Assembly (NCBI RefSeq): GCF_020085105.1
Contig: NC_058063.1
Coordinates: 17,268,262-17,332,261 of the forward strand
DNA from: Siniperca chuatsi
Taxonomy: Eukaryota > Chordata > Actinopteri > Centrarchiformes > Sinipercidae
DNA length: 64,000 nt
Direction of reading: 5' to 3'
In this document: piece after piece, positions 12,801 to 24,500 of the stretch
Layout: each line of letters begins with the position of its first letter
Numbering within the stretch: position 1 is the stretch's first letter
Made by a program: the position numbers and the translations under genes
Notes under the pieces: generated by a model
Databases searched by the model: none
Told to the model about the DNA's origin: nothing
Seen by the model: only the letters and a program-made list of their open reading frames with translations

Positions 12801-15800
12801 GCATGCATACAATTATCATGAAAACTAACATGAAGAAGCAGGATATACGGTAATATAAGGTACAGCTGAATGCAGCAGCCCAGCCATAATATTAAGTACT
12901 GTATTATACTATTTATATAGTACAATAATATATAATACAAAGTTATATATTATTACTCAACATATTACATTATATTCCATGTCAGTGTAAGGTATATTAG
13001 CTTGTATCATATTACTCTTACACTTAGATATAAATTCAATATTGAATTGCAAATTGTATATAAATTATAATAGAATAACTGTAATATAATATCTCATATG
13101 CAATCCTCTATCCTACTACACTATGATGTCTAATATACTATCACAATACTGTGTCACACTGGTTAAAGAAGATATTGCAATATTGGTTTAAGGTGCAACA
13201 CTGGTCATGAGTACTTATAAATTGCATGTATGGTTTTAATTTTTTAATTTCTAGTCTTATTTTTTTATTAATATTATTTTACTTTACTGCTTATTAATTA
13301 TTTCTTACTTTTTATTTAATTATCTGTACTTTGTGCTGCTGCAACACAACAACAATCTTATCTTATCGTGAAGAAGTGTTGATTCAACTCTTTGGGCATT
13401 TTGGAAGCTGCAGTTGTCCACCCCAAAATATTCAAAACATCTTTCAGTGTAAGAAAAAAATTCAGGAGCACCACAAACTACAGACCACAGAGTTGAACAC
13501 CTCTCTGATCAAGTATCTCCATCTCCATAAATCAAGGATTTATTAGATTCACTTTCACAAGGCGTACATTGGCAAGTTAGTATCTGGAAAAATGAGGAAT
13601 GGACATTTTGATTTAAGTATATGTGGAGGTTTTTTTTATATCTATTGAAATTTCAGCACGCTGTCATTCATTAGCCTAGCCTGTTTTCCCTAGTTTAGGG
13701 GTGTCCAAACTATGGCCTGCAGACCATGTATGACCTGACATCTGAATTTATATGGCCCAAGAGTAAATTAGTTAATTTTATAAGCCTACAAGCGAGCGGG
13801 TGGTTCTTGTGCGTACTATGAAATATAATCCTGCCGGGGCACCACTGGTATGACATGCAACAAAGGCTGCAACCACGTGGCCATGTGGGATGCGCTGTAA
13901 CCATTTGGTATGCACGTGCATGTGTACAGTAGACCTACTCTCCCACCACCAAAAAATAGGGATCATGAACACTGGGTAAAGGCATGAAAAGTTTGGACAC
14001 CCCTGTTCTAGTTGGAAAAATTACCGAGCTAATCAGAGCTTTGCATATAGGATTAAGAATGGGGATGTCATTTTCCTGTGCAAAAAAATGGCCACAAAAG
14101 TGGTGAAAGCATAGATGAGATCAACGCAGCTGTACATGCTGTTGAAAGTCAACTTACAGAAGTAAAAACTCTTAAGACAGCATATTTCTTTGAACAACAG
14201 GAAAAATGTGAAAAGCTCCTAGCAACTGCTCCCACATCCATGTCAGCTGAAAATGACATTGGTAGGATCACCTGCTACTGATTGGTTAGGTCAAATCTAA
14301 AGAAGTAGCCCCACCCAAACTGAAAATATCTAACATGAACACAATGTCAGTGTGAATAATGGGGTGAAAACAAAATGGCAATTCAGTCTAGTTTAACCCA
14401 TTAAATCACCTGGGATTGTTGTTGCCATTGTTCTCCACTGAGTTACCAATGCGGATTTCAGCCCCATTAAGCCGCTTAAAGCAGCAATCTGTTCTTCGGA
14501 TGATTTCAATGAATGAGATGTTGTACGGACCCCGCATGTCCAATCTCCACCAGGGGTTGTCCTCCGTCTGACTGTGAGCGCAGCTCATAGACGCCCAGTG
14601 TGAATCATCTCTGCCATCAATTGCCACGTTTGCTGGATGCCAGGGGTCCAACAATGAAGACTGAACAGCCACTCCACCCAGAGCCACATTAGCTGGAGAG
14701 TTGGGACAGTGAAGATTATAGATAATCAAATACATGTTTGCAGTGCAAAATATGTAAAACATCTACAGAGGAAAGCACTTGATGAGAAGCTTAAACATGC
14801 TGTAAAATTAAAGGAGGAAAATCTATTTTATAAAAACTACAAAATATGTAGCTTATTAAGTCAATCGGACATGTTCTTTAATTGTTCATTAAACCTAATA
14901 ATCCAAACAAGCAAATTAACAAAATGTTTTCCCGTCTCACCTGCAGATGTTTTTACCTGTTTTCTCTTCTTGTAACAAACTTCCTTTTTCTCCTTTAACA
15001 AACTTACCCAGTCAGTTTCACAGTCAAACCAGCCAAAGTATGAAAGTATGATTGAAAATCAGTGGGGGCTATATTCCCAAATTATTTATCATTATATCAA
15101 ATGTTTTCAGTACTTTCCAGCAGTAATAATTCCTACTGATATAATTAATTTAATTAATACAACCTGGACAGAAAATCGATTCAAAACCTAATTTTAGTAT
15201 ATACGTGTATAATGTCTTCCAGCAGCCCATGATTACATGCAAAAAAAAAGACATTTAAGCGGTAAAACGTAGTTTTTAATTCTAATGCCTTTTTTTTTAC
15301 GAAACTAAATTAAATGCTTTTTAAGATTTTTCAAGACATGCAGATATTCTGAATAACTGTTTGAGGTCCAGAGAGGTTAAATTATTTCACAAAAAAGAAC
15401 ATTAGAAAAAAGTCCACAATAAATAAAAATAGATTTATATTTATAAAAACTTTTTTTTTCTTCTTTCCTACCCTATTAATCATCTCAGGACCCATTAGAT
15501 TTATTTGTGACCCTTTGAAGGGGCCCCGGTCCCTAGGTTGAGAACTGGACTAAACTAACTAAAGTATTTAACTGTATAAAGTAGTTAAAATGTGTTCCAC
15601 CTGGACAAACTACAACTGTAAAATGCCGCTTGCACATTGATCATATTAACAATCTAATGTCACATAAAAATAATAAACTACTTATCTTACCTAAATCACT
15701 TTTCTTACCTGCCTGGTGAGTAATCCTCAAACTGAGAAGGACAGACCCTGCAAATAGAGTTTAACATTGACATGAAACTCATTCAATACACACTTACTCT

Positions 15801-16090
15801 CAAGTGAGCTTGCAGACTCTGTCAGTTCTTACCATTTTGTAGTCAGTTTGCTTGTGGCTTGAAAATACATTTTAGTTTTAAAAATGTGGCCCACTGTATG
15901 ACAAAATCTAATATATTAATTTAGGAAAAAATAAATTCAAGGACTTCTTCACCATCTAGGATTTAATCTATAAATGAGCCATACAGAATAAAATTTTCTC
16001 CTAATAAAGTAAAAGAGTGTTAATTTTAAACACATGTATATCATTATATGACTTACCCCAAATAAAAATGAATTTCCAACTCCACTCCAT
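6412..16090 (-). CDS. Chimeric lectin: 3 F-type + 2 C-type domains
   Basis: Twelve coding exons join in one frame of 741 codons: 16090-16057, 15747-15709, 14692-14410, 12691-12540, 11898-11637, 11529-11384, 10394-10166, 9336-9164, 8744-8361, 7901-7566, 6878-6796 and 6516-6412. All have GT/AG borders and matching phases. The order is a split signal peptide (residues 1-24), F-type lectin domains at 25-169, 170-305 and 306-439, CTLDs at 440-567 and 568-679, and a 62-residue tail. There is no transmembrane helix, so the product should be secreted. F-type lectins bind fucose, and EPN-type CTLDs bind mannose- or fucose-type sugars with calcium; a role in glycan recognition is inferred. The start is the only Met exon with a hydrophobic N-terminus and a phase-1 donor. 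Each F-type domain is two exons (phase 1-2-1) and each CTLD is one. It could instead be two adjacent genes, but no signal exon or stop separates the domains. Confidence 0.85.
7268..7520. repeat. Dispersed 'GAGCTGCAGCTAATTATTATT' class element
   Basis: A short non-coding element widespread in percomorph fish. It starts GAGCTGCAGCTAATTATT, passes through CCCAGAGCCCAAG.GTGACGTC and ends AGCTTGAATCAGCAAAT. Other copies or fragments in this window are near 21718-22035 (reverse), 39690-39905, 50815-51060 and 51590-51930. This copy lies in the intron between the second CTLD and the tail of the chimeric lectin. Confidence 0.6.
7566..8744 (-). other. Two CTLDs of the chimeric lectin
   Basis: Exon 8744-8361 (residues 440-567) is a long-form CTLD with an extra N-terminal Cys pair, then TYCRERYTDLAT, WIGLYQD, EPN at 533-535 and WGD where WND is usual. 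EPN marks the mannose/fucose class, although the WGD change may weaken calcium site 2. Exon 7901-7566 (residues 568-679) is a short-form CTLD with RYCREHHTDLLSV, WIGLFRD and WSDG. The QPDN/EPN position reads SLDS and WND reads WNV, so calcium-dependent sugar binding is unlikely there. Both exons run from phase 1 to phase 1. Confidence 0.87.
9164..10394 (-). other. F-type lectin domain 3 (shortened, motif lost)
   Basis: Exons 10394-10166 and 9336-9164 encode residues 306-439. The first exon is 229 nt, against 283 and 262 nt in domains 1 and 2. It begins NVALRGVAFQSS, keeps the vicinal cysteines (NCC) and ends CEVEVY. The usual NPWW block reads PGQW. The His, Arg, Asp and Arg of the fucose motif are Ile, Ser, Asn and Asp. 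Its last codon is split with the first CTLD exon (G + AT), which is the junction that fuses the two lectin families. Confidence 0.82.
10434..10482. repeat. Hairpin with 15-base arms
   Basis: Positions 10434-10448 and 10468-10482 are exact reverse complements (ATGATTTTGCAGGTG and its complement). A T-rich then A-rich spacer can extend the stem. It lies just upstream of the third F-type domain exon, in an intron. Confidence 0.8.
11384..11898 (-). other. F-type lectin domain 2 (motif lost)
   Basis: Exons 11898-11637 and 11529-11384 encode residues 170-305. The fold landmarks NVALRGVATQS, DNPWWQLD, DCC, AEVRIG and CEVKVY are present. At the positions of the sugar-binding His, first Arg and second Arg this domain has Ser, Ile and Glu; only the Asp is kept. 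It should fold but is not expected to bind fucose in the known way. Confidence 0.85.
11981..12025. repeat. Near-perfect hairpin, 20-base arms
   Basis: Positions 11981-12000 and 12006-12025 are exact reverse complements around a five-base TGGCC spacer. The hairpin lies just upstream (minus sense) of the second F-type domain, inside an intron of the chimeric lectin gene. A dispersed element follows immediately (about 12040-12300). Confidence 0.85.
12040..12300. repeat. Dispersed TTATGA/CATAA-rich element
   Basis: This stretch repeats short motifs such as GTTTATGACAGG and CTTCATAAGAC and ends AAATAAAGTGTTACC. I recognise this as a common short interspersed element of fish. It sits in the intron between F-type domains 1 and 2 and has no coding content. 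Confidence 0.5.
12540..14692 (-). other. F-type lectin domain 1 (intact fucose motif)
   Basis: Exons 14692-14410 and 12691-12540 encode residues 25-169. Family landmarks are NVALGGVA at the start, DNPWWRLD, the adjacent cysteines DCC, LNGAEIRIG, and CEIKVY at the end. The F-type sugar-binding signature His-X26-Arg-X-Asp-X4-Arg is complete, with His64, Arg91, Asp93 and Arg98. This domain is therefore predicted to bind alpha-L-fucose. It is the only one of the three that keeps the full motif. Confidence 0.88.
15709..16090 (-). other. Split signal peptide exons of chimeric lectin
   Basis: Two tiny exons encode the leader. Exon 1 (16090-16057, 34 nt) gives MEWSWKFIFIW plus one base before GTAAGT. 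Exon 2 (15747-15709, 39 nt, phase 1 to 1) adds SVLLSLRITHQA between CAG and GTAAG. Joined, they form a 24-residue leader with a basic/aromatic start and a hydrophobic core, and the next exon begins ANVALGG, a typical mature F-type lectin start. Neither exon is detectable by ORF length. The splice signals and phase fit are what support them. Confidence 0.75.
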
Positions 16091-16549
16091 AATCTATGGA
16101 AAGTTTTTAGTTTAATTCCACATTATAGTGTATCACACAGCAAGTTTAAAACCTCTTTATCAAAAATGAGCTTAAACGCAAAACATGTGTTTATGATGGC
16201 TAGACTTTAGTTTACAAAACGACCTAAGTTGCTGACATCCTGTGTTCCTAATCCTGTGATGTGTATTTGAATTGATCTGTATACAAATAAATGCAAACCA
16301 CATTTATTCATGTGTGTGACTCTGGTATATCTGAAAATTTGGCAACACCTGACTGCTGACTGGTGTTCAGTTCAAGTGTGTGTTCATGATACACCTTCAA
16401 AATAAAATGGTAGTACTGACTGTTGGGGGGCTGCAGCATGTCTTGCAATGTGTAGTCTGTTGAAAATTCATTGGATGAAGTGGAGAAATTCCTCTTCTAC
16501 TGTGAGTATGCAGACTAAAATGTACTAAATGTACTAAAATGATGTCTAA

Positions 16550-16550
<1 letters not shown>

Positions 16551-16625
<75 letters not shown>
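16551..16625. repeat. (TG)n microsatellite
   Basis: An uninterrupted TG tract of about 37 units in the spacer between two lectin genes. The 61-codon frame through it (CVCVCV) is an artefact of the repeat. Confidence 0.97.
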
Positions 16626-16628
<3 letters not shown>

Positions 16629-17024
16629 GGTCTGTCTGTCTTAGAATATATGTCATGTAAAATATGCGTGTCATTGATTTGGTTGTCAGCCCAGGTGACA
16701 GATTACAAGACGTATGATTCTTAATTTGATTCTTGAAGAAGTAGGAGTTTCTCAGCTGGATGTCCTTTATGTTGACATTTCTGCTTGGAGGCTCAAATTT
16801 GGTTTATTCATTTGATTAACCAAATTAGCACATGAACGTCAAATTAATTTTAAGCAAATTAATGGGCAGACTGACATGTGCAAACACACACCAGCTCACA
16901 AAGGTGTGTGTGTGCAGTTTTTTTTTTTTTTGTTTTGGGTGAAACTATGATTGTTTTGAACAAATGGAGTGTCACACAGCAGAGAAGTGGATTATCATGT
17001 GGCTGTATGATGAGCTATGCAGTA

Positions 17025-18200
17025 CTGGAATGTAACTAAGTACTTATACTTTACTTCAGTATTTCCATTTCTTTACTTCTACTTTGCTACATTTCAGAGA
17101 CAAACATTGTACTTTTAACTCCTTAATAGTTACTTTTCAGATTACAATTTTCCCACCCTTCCTGTCAAGTGAAAACAATGACTCTCCAAATGTGGTGATT
17201 TTATAATTTGTGATAAAAAGAAGGCTGTTGTTCCTTTATGGGTTGAGAAAGTTCTCCTACTTCCAAAGCTAAATAAACTATTTGAAACCCCTTGGTGTCA
17301 TGGTCCAGCTATGCCTCTCTCCCCTTCTTTGTGTTTTCTGCAATTTTTTCCCCTTCCCTGTGTTTCCTCTCGGTCCTGTCTGTCTCTCTGTGTGGGTGTG
17401 TGTGGGTGTGTGTGTACTGGTCTGGGCGTGGCGCTCCGTTTTCCCTCCTGCTGCTGATCACCGGCACACTTGCTGCTCATCAACCAGTTAAGACCTCGCA
17501 GTATCAACCCGGCTCTTCTCCCCAGTCTTTGCCAGATCGTTGTGCTCTACAGTAGCACTTAGGCTGAGGCCAACTCTAAGCTCTAGTTTTTGCGTGGTGC
17601 TTGTTTTCCTGCCTGACCCTGTTTTTGTCTGTGCCTCAGGTTTGTCCTGTACCGGTGATCTCACCCTGTCTCGCTCACCCAGAATCTCCAACCAAGATTT
17701 ATCATTTGCTCTTTTGTGAAATAAATCTGACTGAACTTATATATTTCATATCCATATTTCATATCCGTGTCCTGCTTTTGGGTCTTTAAGATTGTTATTC
17801 CTAACACTTGGATCAGCTGGAAAATTCATCGTCACAAAGCTGAAAACAGGGCTGTTTTTCTGAGCTCATGAAGACTTTTTAGAGATACGTGGTTCTCACA
17901 GGACAGCGATGCTACAAACATATGATGATCTTATAGACCATGATGCACTGCTGTAGATTAAACTACCCAACATTATATACAGTAGTTAAAATGAGTTCAA
18001 CCTTAAACATCTACAGCAATAAAATACAACATACACATTATTGCAGCAGTAATATTAATCCAGAAACATTATATAATAGTAAAACACTGACAGGGAGCAT
18101 TTTACTGCAGAATGAGTACTTTTACTTTTGATACTTAAAGTATATTTTGCTGATAATACTCACTGTGGTATTAGTACTTTTACTGAAGTAGAGAGTATTC
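17025..18200. repeat. TAC-rich dispersed element with nested insertion
   Basis: The left part (17025-17160, TGTAACTAAGTACTTATACT and on) and the right part (about 17935-18200, ending with AGTACTTTTACTTTTGATAC repeats) are two pieces of one element whose fuller copies are near 25845-26330 and 37880-38400. The middle, about 17285-17815, is a different repeat. It is CT-rich and ends GAAATAAATCTGACTGAAC then CCTGCTTTTGGGTC, which looks like an insertion into the first. The intergenic stretch from 16.1 to 18.2 kb holds nothing else I can name. Confidence 0.6.
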
Positions 18201-18231
18201 AGAGTTAACAGAATGATGTGAGAACTTTAAT

Positions 18232-18237
18232 TTTATT
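18232..18237 (-). promoter_or_regulatory. Poly(A) signal of two-CTLD lectin gene
   Basis: AATAAA on the minus strand about 300 bases past the predicted stop codon, the first one downstream. The position is reasonable for a short 3' UTR. Confidence 0.5.
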
Positions 18238-18543
18238 GGTGAACTAACAAGTCGCAAGATAAATCCATCAAGGAAGCAATACAATTCCCCAGTGTTTTAT
18301 ATCATTTGTTAATAAAAGATTTATGTAGACATAACGACAAAAGATAAATATCTAATAAATACGAGACTAAATTCTGTCAGGATATAGTTTTCTTTCAACT
18401 TCAGGGAAGTGTTCGAGGTAGATAATTAAAACAGACAACAAATCAATCATCAGTTTGTTTTTTTTAAAGAACGCAAAAACTTTTGTTATCATCACTGTTT
18501 TAAATCTTCCCTCTAGTTCCATTTTAGGTTTTAAAAAACAACC

Positions 18544-21500
18544 TCAGTTGAGGTTTTTCTCTATTTCCTGTCCGCATGCATCTGTTGGTGAAAGACAGAG
18601 CAGGTGAATCAGGATGAAGGTGTAAACATTGCAAAATGAGAAACACACGATGCTTAAACTCAAATGTAAGCGCATCTAGTCAGCTATATATGTCAGTATT
18701 TAATTTATGAGGTCAAATGTATTTAGAAGAAAATAAACATCAATCGCAAACATTTCTGATTACCTCCTTCTGTTGGTTGTGGCTCTGCCCTTAAAGTCCT
18801 CCAGAGCAGCTTGAGGTCGGTAAATCCCTGCAAGTGAAGAGCTGCTTCAAACTAAAAACAACAAAAAGAAGACATAGAAAAGCTGTTTTTCTGTGGTGCT
18901 ATGGGTAGAATGGAAAAATAAAGTATTTCAAAGCAGCCCCAAATGAACACAGCTGCTCACTGTACCTGCTGTAAGACTTTATGTCTGATGGTTGGATCTG
19001 TGAGGTCAGAGTTAGTCAGCAGCTTCATCTTCAATGTAGTCCTTCTCCACACAGCTAAAATGGCACAATTTTATAATAAGGCACCTTTTTAATAAAACAT
19101 TCACTAATACCTCCTCCAACATGTCACTCACTTTGTGTTTTAGCTCTTTAACTCCTTGTGAAGACCGCCTCCAATGGACTGTTGGACCACTTACTGTTTT
19201 AAAAAAGGTCCGCTGGGCATCTGGACCAAAATCCACTTATAATCAACTCAAACAACTCTCTGGAGTCCATCTATTCATTGGTGAATACACTGAGCATGTT
19301 TTATTTATAGTAACATAACTTTATTTATATATCATGTGGAGACAAGCTGATAAAACCAGTTGGAAGTGTTGATGTGGGGGTTTCACACAGTATGTCTGTA
19401 GACCATAAAACATTTTTAAGTTATTAATATTTAAATAATGAATCTTTTCAGTGATTTAGAGGCATATAGGCTTTCAATGAAAAAAACGAGTTGGGATATA
19501 ATCACTTTACATGTAAAAAAGTATTAGTTTAATTTGTTACATTTTTCTACGGTATGTTTGTGTATAAATAGTGAAACAATATTTTCTATATCCTTGAACT
19601 GTCCTACAGTACATTGCTGATGGCTTAAAGTGAGAACCCTGTGACCCTTTATTAACGACTTTATCAACATTTGTAACTACAGAATTGATGGTTTATTACA
19701 GTAAAAAGTCATTATGCTTTATTTATTTTAACTGCAAACTTGATGGCTTATTAGAACTCATGACCCTTAATTAATGACTTATTAAAATGTATATATCATA
19801 AACCAGTAGGTTACATCCTGCAGCATATTAACCAATCCTGATGTTATGAATATGCTGAAGATTTGAAAGGCTCATTATAGGGTGAGATCAGAGTTCAATC
19901 ATACTGTTTTATATCAATTTACTTTTTTTTGAAAATATATTAAATTAAGGTCTTTGTTCCGCTAAAGACCATGAAACCATTTAAAAAATCAGTGTCACAT
20001 ACCTTCTATCCTTCAAAAGTTTGAATAACCTGCTTTGGCAATTGCAGTGCAATGGCAGAATGTAACAAATTACATTTACTCAAGTATTTCACATAAGCAC
20101 AGTTTTGAGGTACTTGTACTTTACTTGAGTATTTCCATGTTGTGTTACTTTATACATCTTATCCACAACATTAAAAAGAAATATTGCACTTCTTGCCCGA
20201 CTACATTTGCTAGCTATTGTTTCTAGTTACATAGCAGATTAAGATTTTACATACAAAGCATATGGTGAGCGTACAAAATTTTGCTCACATATTAGTGCAT
20301 CAGTAATAGTAATAGAGTTTATAATGATATAACAATGACAAGGGCCATTCTGCCTGCATAATGAATAATTTTGATACTTTTGATAAACTACATTGTGCTG
20401 ATAATACATCTGTTCTTTTACTTTTACTTCTCCCACACTGTTGCCTTGTTAAGTCCTGATAAGAAGGTGATTCATTGGTACAGATTAACCCTAACTCAGT
20501 TTCAGTTGGGGTCATATACCTGGTCTGATGGTGGTGGATACAGTCAGTGGAGTTGTAGTCACTTTAGTTGTTTCTGTAAGAAAGAGGACATTTTTTAAAA
20601 GAGTAACAAAAGAAAAGATCAATTACAAAAAAGAATAAATAAAACTTTTTTTTAATTAGTATTTCCTCTTTTGAGTGAATTACTTTTGTGATTTAGGGGG
20701 AAGGAAGTTTGAGGTTTTCTAGTCAGCTAAATGGCGCCTCCTTCAGGTATAGGTGTGTGTGTTTCAAGACTGTCACTGTATTCTGTTTTGTCTCCCAGCC
20801 AGTGGTGGAAAGTAACTAAGTACAGTTACTCAAGTACAGTACTTCAGTACAGTTTTGATCTACTTGTACTTTACTTGAATACTTCCATCTTATGCTGCTT
20901 TATACTTATACTATACTTTAGGGAAATATTCATTTTTTTAACTCAACTACATTTATTTGACAGCTGCAGCTACTAGTTACTTTTCAGATTTGATATAAAG
21001 AAAAATATGATAAGCTTCTAAAAGTAGAGTCAGTGGTTTTCAACCTTTTTGGCTTGTGACCTCTAGTTAAAGTGTGTAGTTCCATTCAATGTCCAAAGAG
21101 GTCAAGTTACCTAATATTTCACAAACAAAAGCAAAGATTAGAGAAAAGTCCAAAAAATGATTACAGTTTTGTGTAACAGATTTTTTTTTTTTCTTCTTTC
21201 CTCTCCCATTAATTGCTCACGACCCCTCAGATTTATCTTGTGACCCTTTGAAGGGGGATCGGCTCCCAGGTTGGGAACCTCTGAACTAAACTAGCTAACT
21301 GTATATAAAATACTAGCTCCATCTCGAACAGCTGTAACTGTAAAATAGTAGTTAACCATTGATGCATCAGTATTAACAATCTGATAATGTCAAATATAAT
21401 AATACAGGGGCACATTTTCTGCAGAATAAGTACTTATACTTAAGTACAGCTGATAATACTTCTGTACTTTTACTTAAGCAGGATTTTAAATGCGTGTCAA

Positions 21501-24500
21501 TACAGGACTTATAGGACGTACTGTACATTCCTGACCTCATGTACTGGAGCCAAGTTTATTGTTACAAGTGACAGATATTAGTGTAATCGATAATGATTCC
21601 ATTCGTCTCACTGCATACCAAGAGTTACGGCCTGAGGAATCAGTGAAACCAAGATCTGTTGGACAACTTTAACATGTTCAGCTTTGCAGTCAGTTAAAAA
21701 AGAAAGAAGAATATAAATTAGAGCTGAAACGATTAGTTGACTGAAAGAAAAATAACTATATAGCTATTTTGATAATGGCTTAATGGTTTCAGTCATTTTT
21801 CAAGCAAAAATAGTGACAAAAAGCAAAACATTCTCTGGTTTCATCTTCCCAAATGAGAGACTGTGCTGCTTTTCTTTGATATTTATCATTCTAAACTGAA
21901 TATCTTTGGATTTTGGACTTTTGGTTGAACAACACACAAGACATTTGAGGACGGCACCAAAGTATTTTTACCACTATTTTCACATATCATAGACTAAATG
22001 ATTAATCAATAATGAAAATACTCGTTAGTTGCAGCCTTAATATGAATATAAAAGAAGAATATACTGTAAAAGAACATGTCTGCAGTATGTGGGCTTACGT
22101 TGGCAGAGAATGTTGAATTTGAGTGAACATTTCCAGTCGTTCCAGCTCCCTCTTTGCGTAGTAACACACGCCTGAGAGTTGTTTTCATTATCGGGCTGGC
22201 CATCCCACCACTGTCTGAACAAGGAGGTGCTGCCATCCAACCATTTCCAGGAGTCTCTGTGTAGGCCGATCCAGGCTTCCTGCACAGAGGTGTTGCTCTG
22301 CAGTCTGTTCCTCACCTCCTGGTTCTCAGCCGCACTCCTCACACTGACCAGATCTGTGTGGTGCTGCCTGCAGTAGATCTGAGCCTCAGACCAACTCTTC
22401 TCCTCAGTCACTAGCACATATTGATCTTTCATACCATCTACATAGAGAAAAAAAATGGGAGAAATATTACAAATCATGTCGTCAAGGTAAATGCAAAACC
22501 CGTAGGCTACATATTCATTTTATAAATTTCAGCTGTGCAATGTGCCGTTTGTGTTGGTCAGTCGTGCTCAGGTTTGAAATGGGAAAAAAAGCACTTCCTC
22601 ATACACATATTTATGGTTGATTGTTTCTTAGTGCTGAAGAGCAGCTGTCACAAACCCATATTCAAAATATCAATATTATCTGGGCATAAATCCTCCCTTT
22701 CCTGGAGAGCTTTTAATGTGAAAAATCTGCAGGAAGTGTCAAGTTTCATTGACAGTAATAATCAGAAAATGCAGTATATGTGTAAAAAAGAGATTATCAG
22801 TGCAGCATATTGGTGAGTACAGTATGACATAACCATGTTGTTGTGAAATTCAGCCAATAACAAAAAGTGTTTAAGATTACAAACAGATCATGGTTTGGCT
22901 TAAAAACCATGATCTAGAAGAATAATGTTTCTGTGAGGCTGCACAGTGGTGCCTTGAGCTAAATGCTAATGTCAGCTTGCTAACATGCTCACAGTGACAA
23001 AGCTAACGTCCTGATGTTTAGCAGGTATAATGTTTACCATGTTCACCATTTTAGATTTGTGTATTAGCATGCTAACATTTGCTAATTAGCACTAAACACA
23101 AAGTACAGCTGAGGCTGATGGGAATGTTGTTTGTTTTGCAGGTATTTGGTAATAAACCACAGTGTTAAACAAAATAAAATGTTGACCTGATGACAGCGCA
23201 GATAGCGCTAAAAGTCAAGGGATCACCAATTACTACAATTCATCCTGACGGGAAACCCGTCCAATAGTTGAGATATTTCACTCAAAACCATGAATGTCAA
23301 CTTTATGGTGGCTCTAGACGAAAGTGGGAAAAACCCTTCGGCCTCAGACTTGTAATTCCGAGTTGGAGATGTCAGGAATATCTCACACCGACAATATCTC
23401 CCACTTGTGAAAAGAACTACAGGCATGTCGAAAAATTGTTGAAAGAATGGCTGCAAATGCACCACCGCTGGCAGTTAGACCAAAATAAAATCCAATATTA
23501 ACATAGATACAATCGATTCAGCTAATTTAATAGGAGTTACACACTGTTTGTATCTGGTTCACTTGGTAACGAACTGCTACGAATAGGTAACACATCAAAA
23601 GGAACTCATTTAGGCTGTTTATCAGGTGTGACTAAAAGGTTAGCACGAGGACTAACTACACTGGAATAATGCATGAACCCTCCCAAGTCAGAATATGGAG
23701 TGTTTTTCCTGTTCATCCTATTCTGCCGGCACGTGTGGATGCGTAAGGTTAGGGGAATGTTGTGGTCATGGTTAAAGGAAAACAACATTTACTGTGGTTA
23801 GGAAACAGGAAATGAACAGTGGTATCCTGTGTCAAGATCACATGCTTTGTGAAATATTAATGACTGGTCGTTTTAAGCATTTAAACAAATGACAAATGCT
23901 GTCATTTCATTTTGAGGATAGCTTCACATTTACATCGTCAGGTACAGCTCACCTCTGAAACAAATGAGAGGCTTTTTGACGAGCGTGCAGCTGTTGTCCC
24001 TCCAAAAGCCGTCTTCCATCATGGAGACGCAGTGCTCGGCCGCTAATGCGTTGTCTGGCTGATCTTTCTGCCACTGCCTGTAGTCCTCCACTACTCCCGT
24101 GTAGAAATGTTTACCCACCAGAGACCATTTCCAGCTGTTGACATCATCATACAGACCGATCCAGAAGGTCTTCTCCCAGTTCCTGGTCAAGTTGCTGATT
24201 CTGCTGATGTCCTTCGTATCAGATATGGTGGCCAGGTCACCGTACTCTGCTCTGCAGTAGTTCTGGGCTTCCACCCAGCTCATCTTCACATCAGTGATAG
24301 CAATGTACTCATGGAGGTAGTATGTGAAGCCTATATGGTGAGTAATAAGGTAACACTTAGGTAAGGTAACAGCCTCTCTGCTGGCCTTGAAATACAAGTG
24401 TAAATGTTGTTCCCTTGATTCCCATCATCTTTCAGGTCTTAAAGGTTTACAAGTTTTAGCACTGAAAATCATGTACACTAACAGTTTTGCTTACAACACA

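Noticed and set aside
6412-16090. Alternative view: separate fucolectin gene (9.1-16.1 kb) and CTLD gene (6.4-8.7 kb)
   Set aside because: No stop codon, poly(A) signal or new signal-peptide exon lies between 9164 and 8744, and the phases match exactly. It stays possible until tested by cDNA.
16539-16724. Plus-strand 'CVCVCV' frame
   Set aside because: It is the translation of a (TG)n microsatellite.
22179-22376. Plus-strand frame opposite the CTLD exon
   Set aside because: Antisense shadow of a real minus-strand exon with full CTLD motifs. The same applies to frames opposite the F-type and SUPT16H exons.
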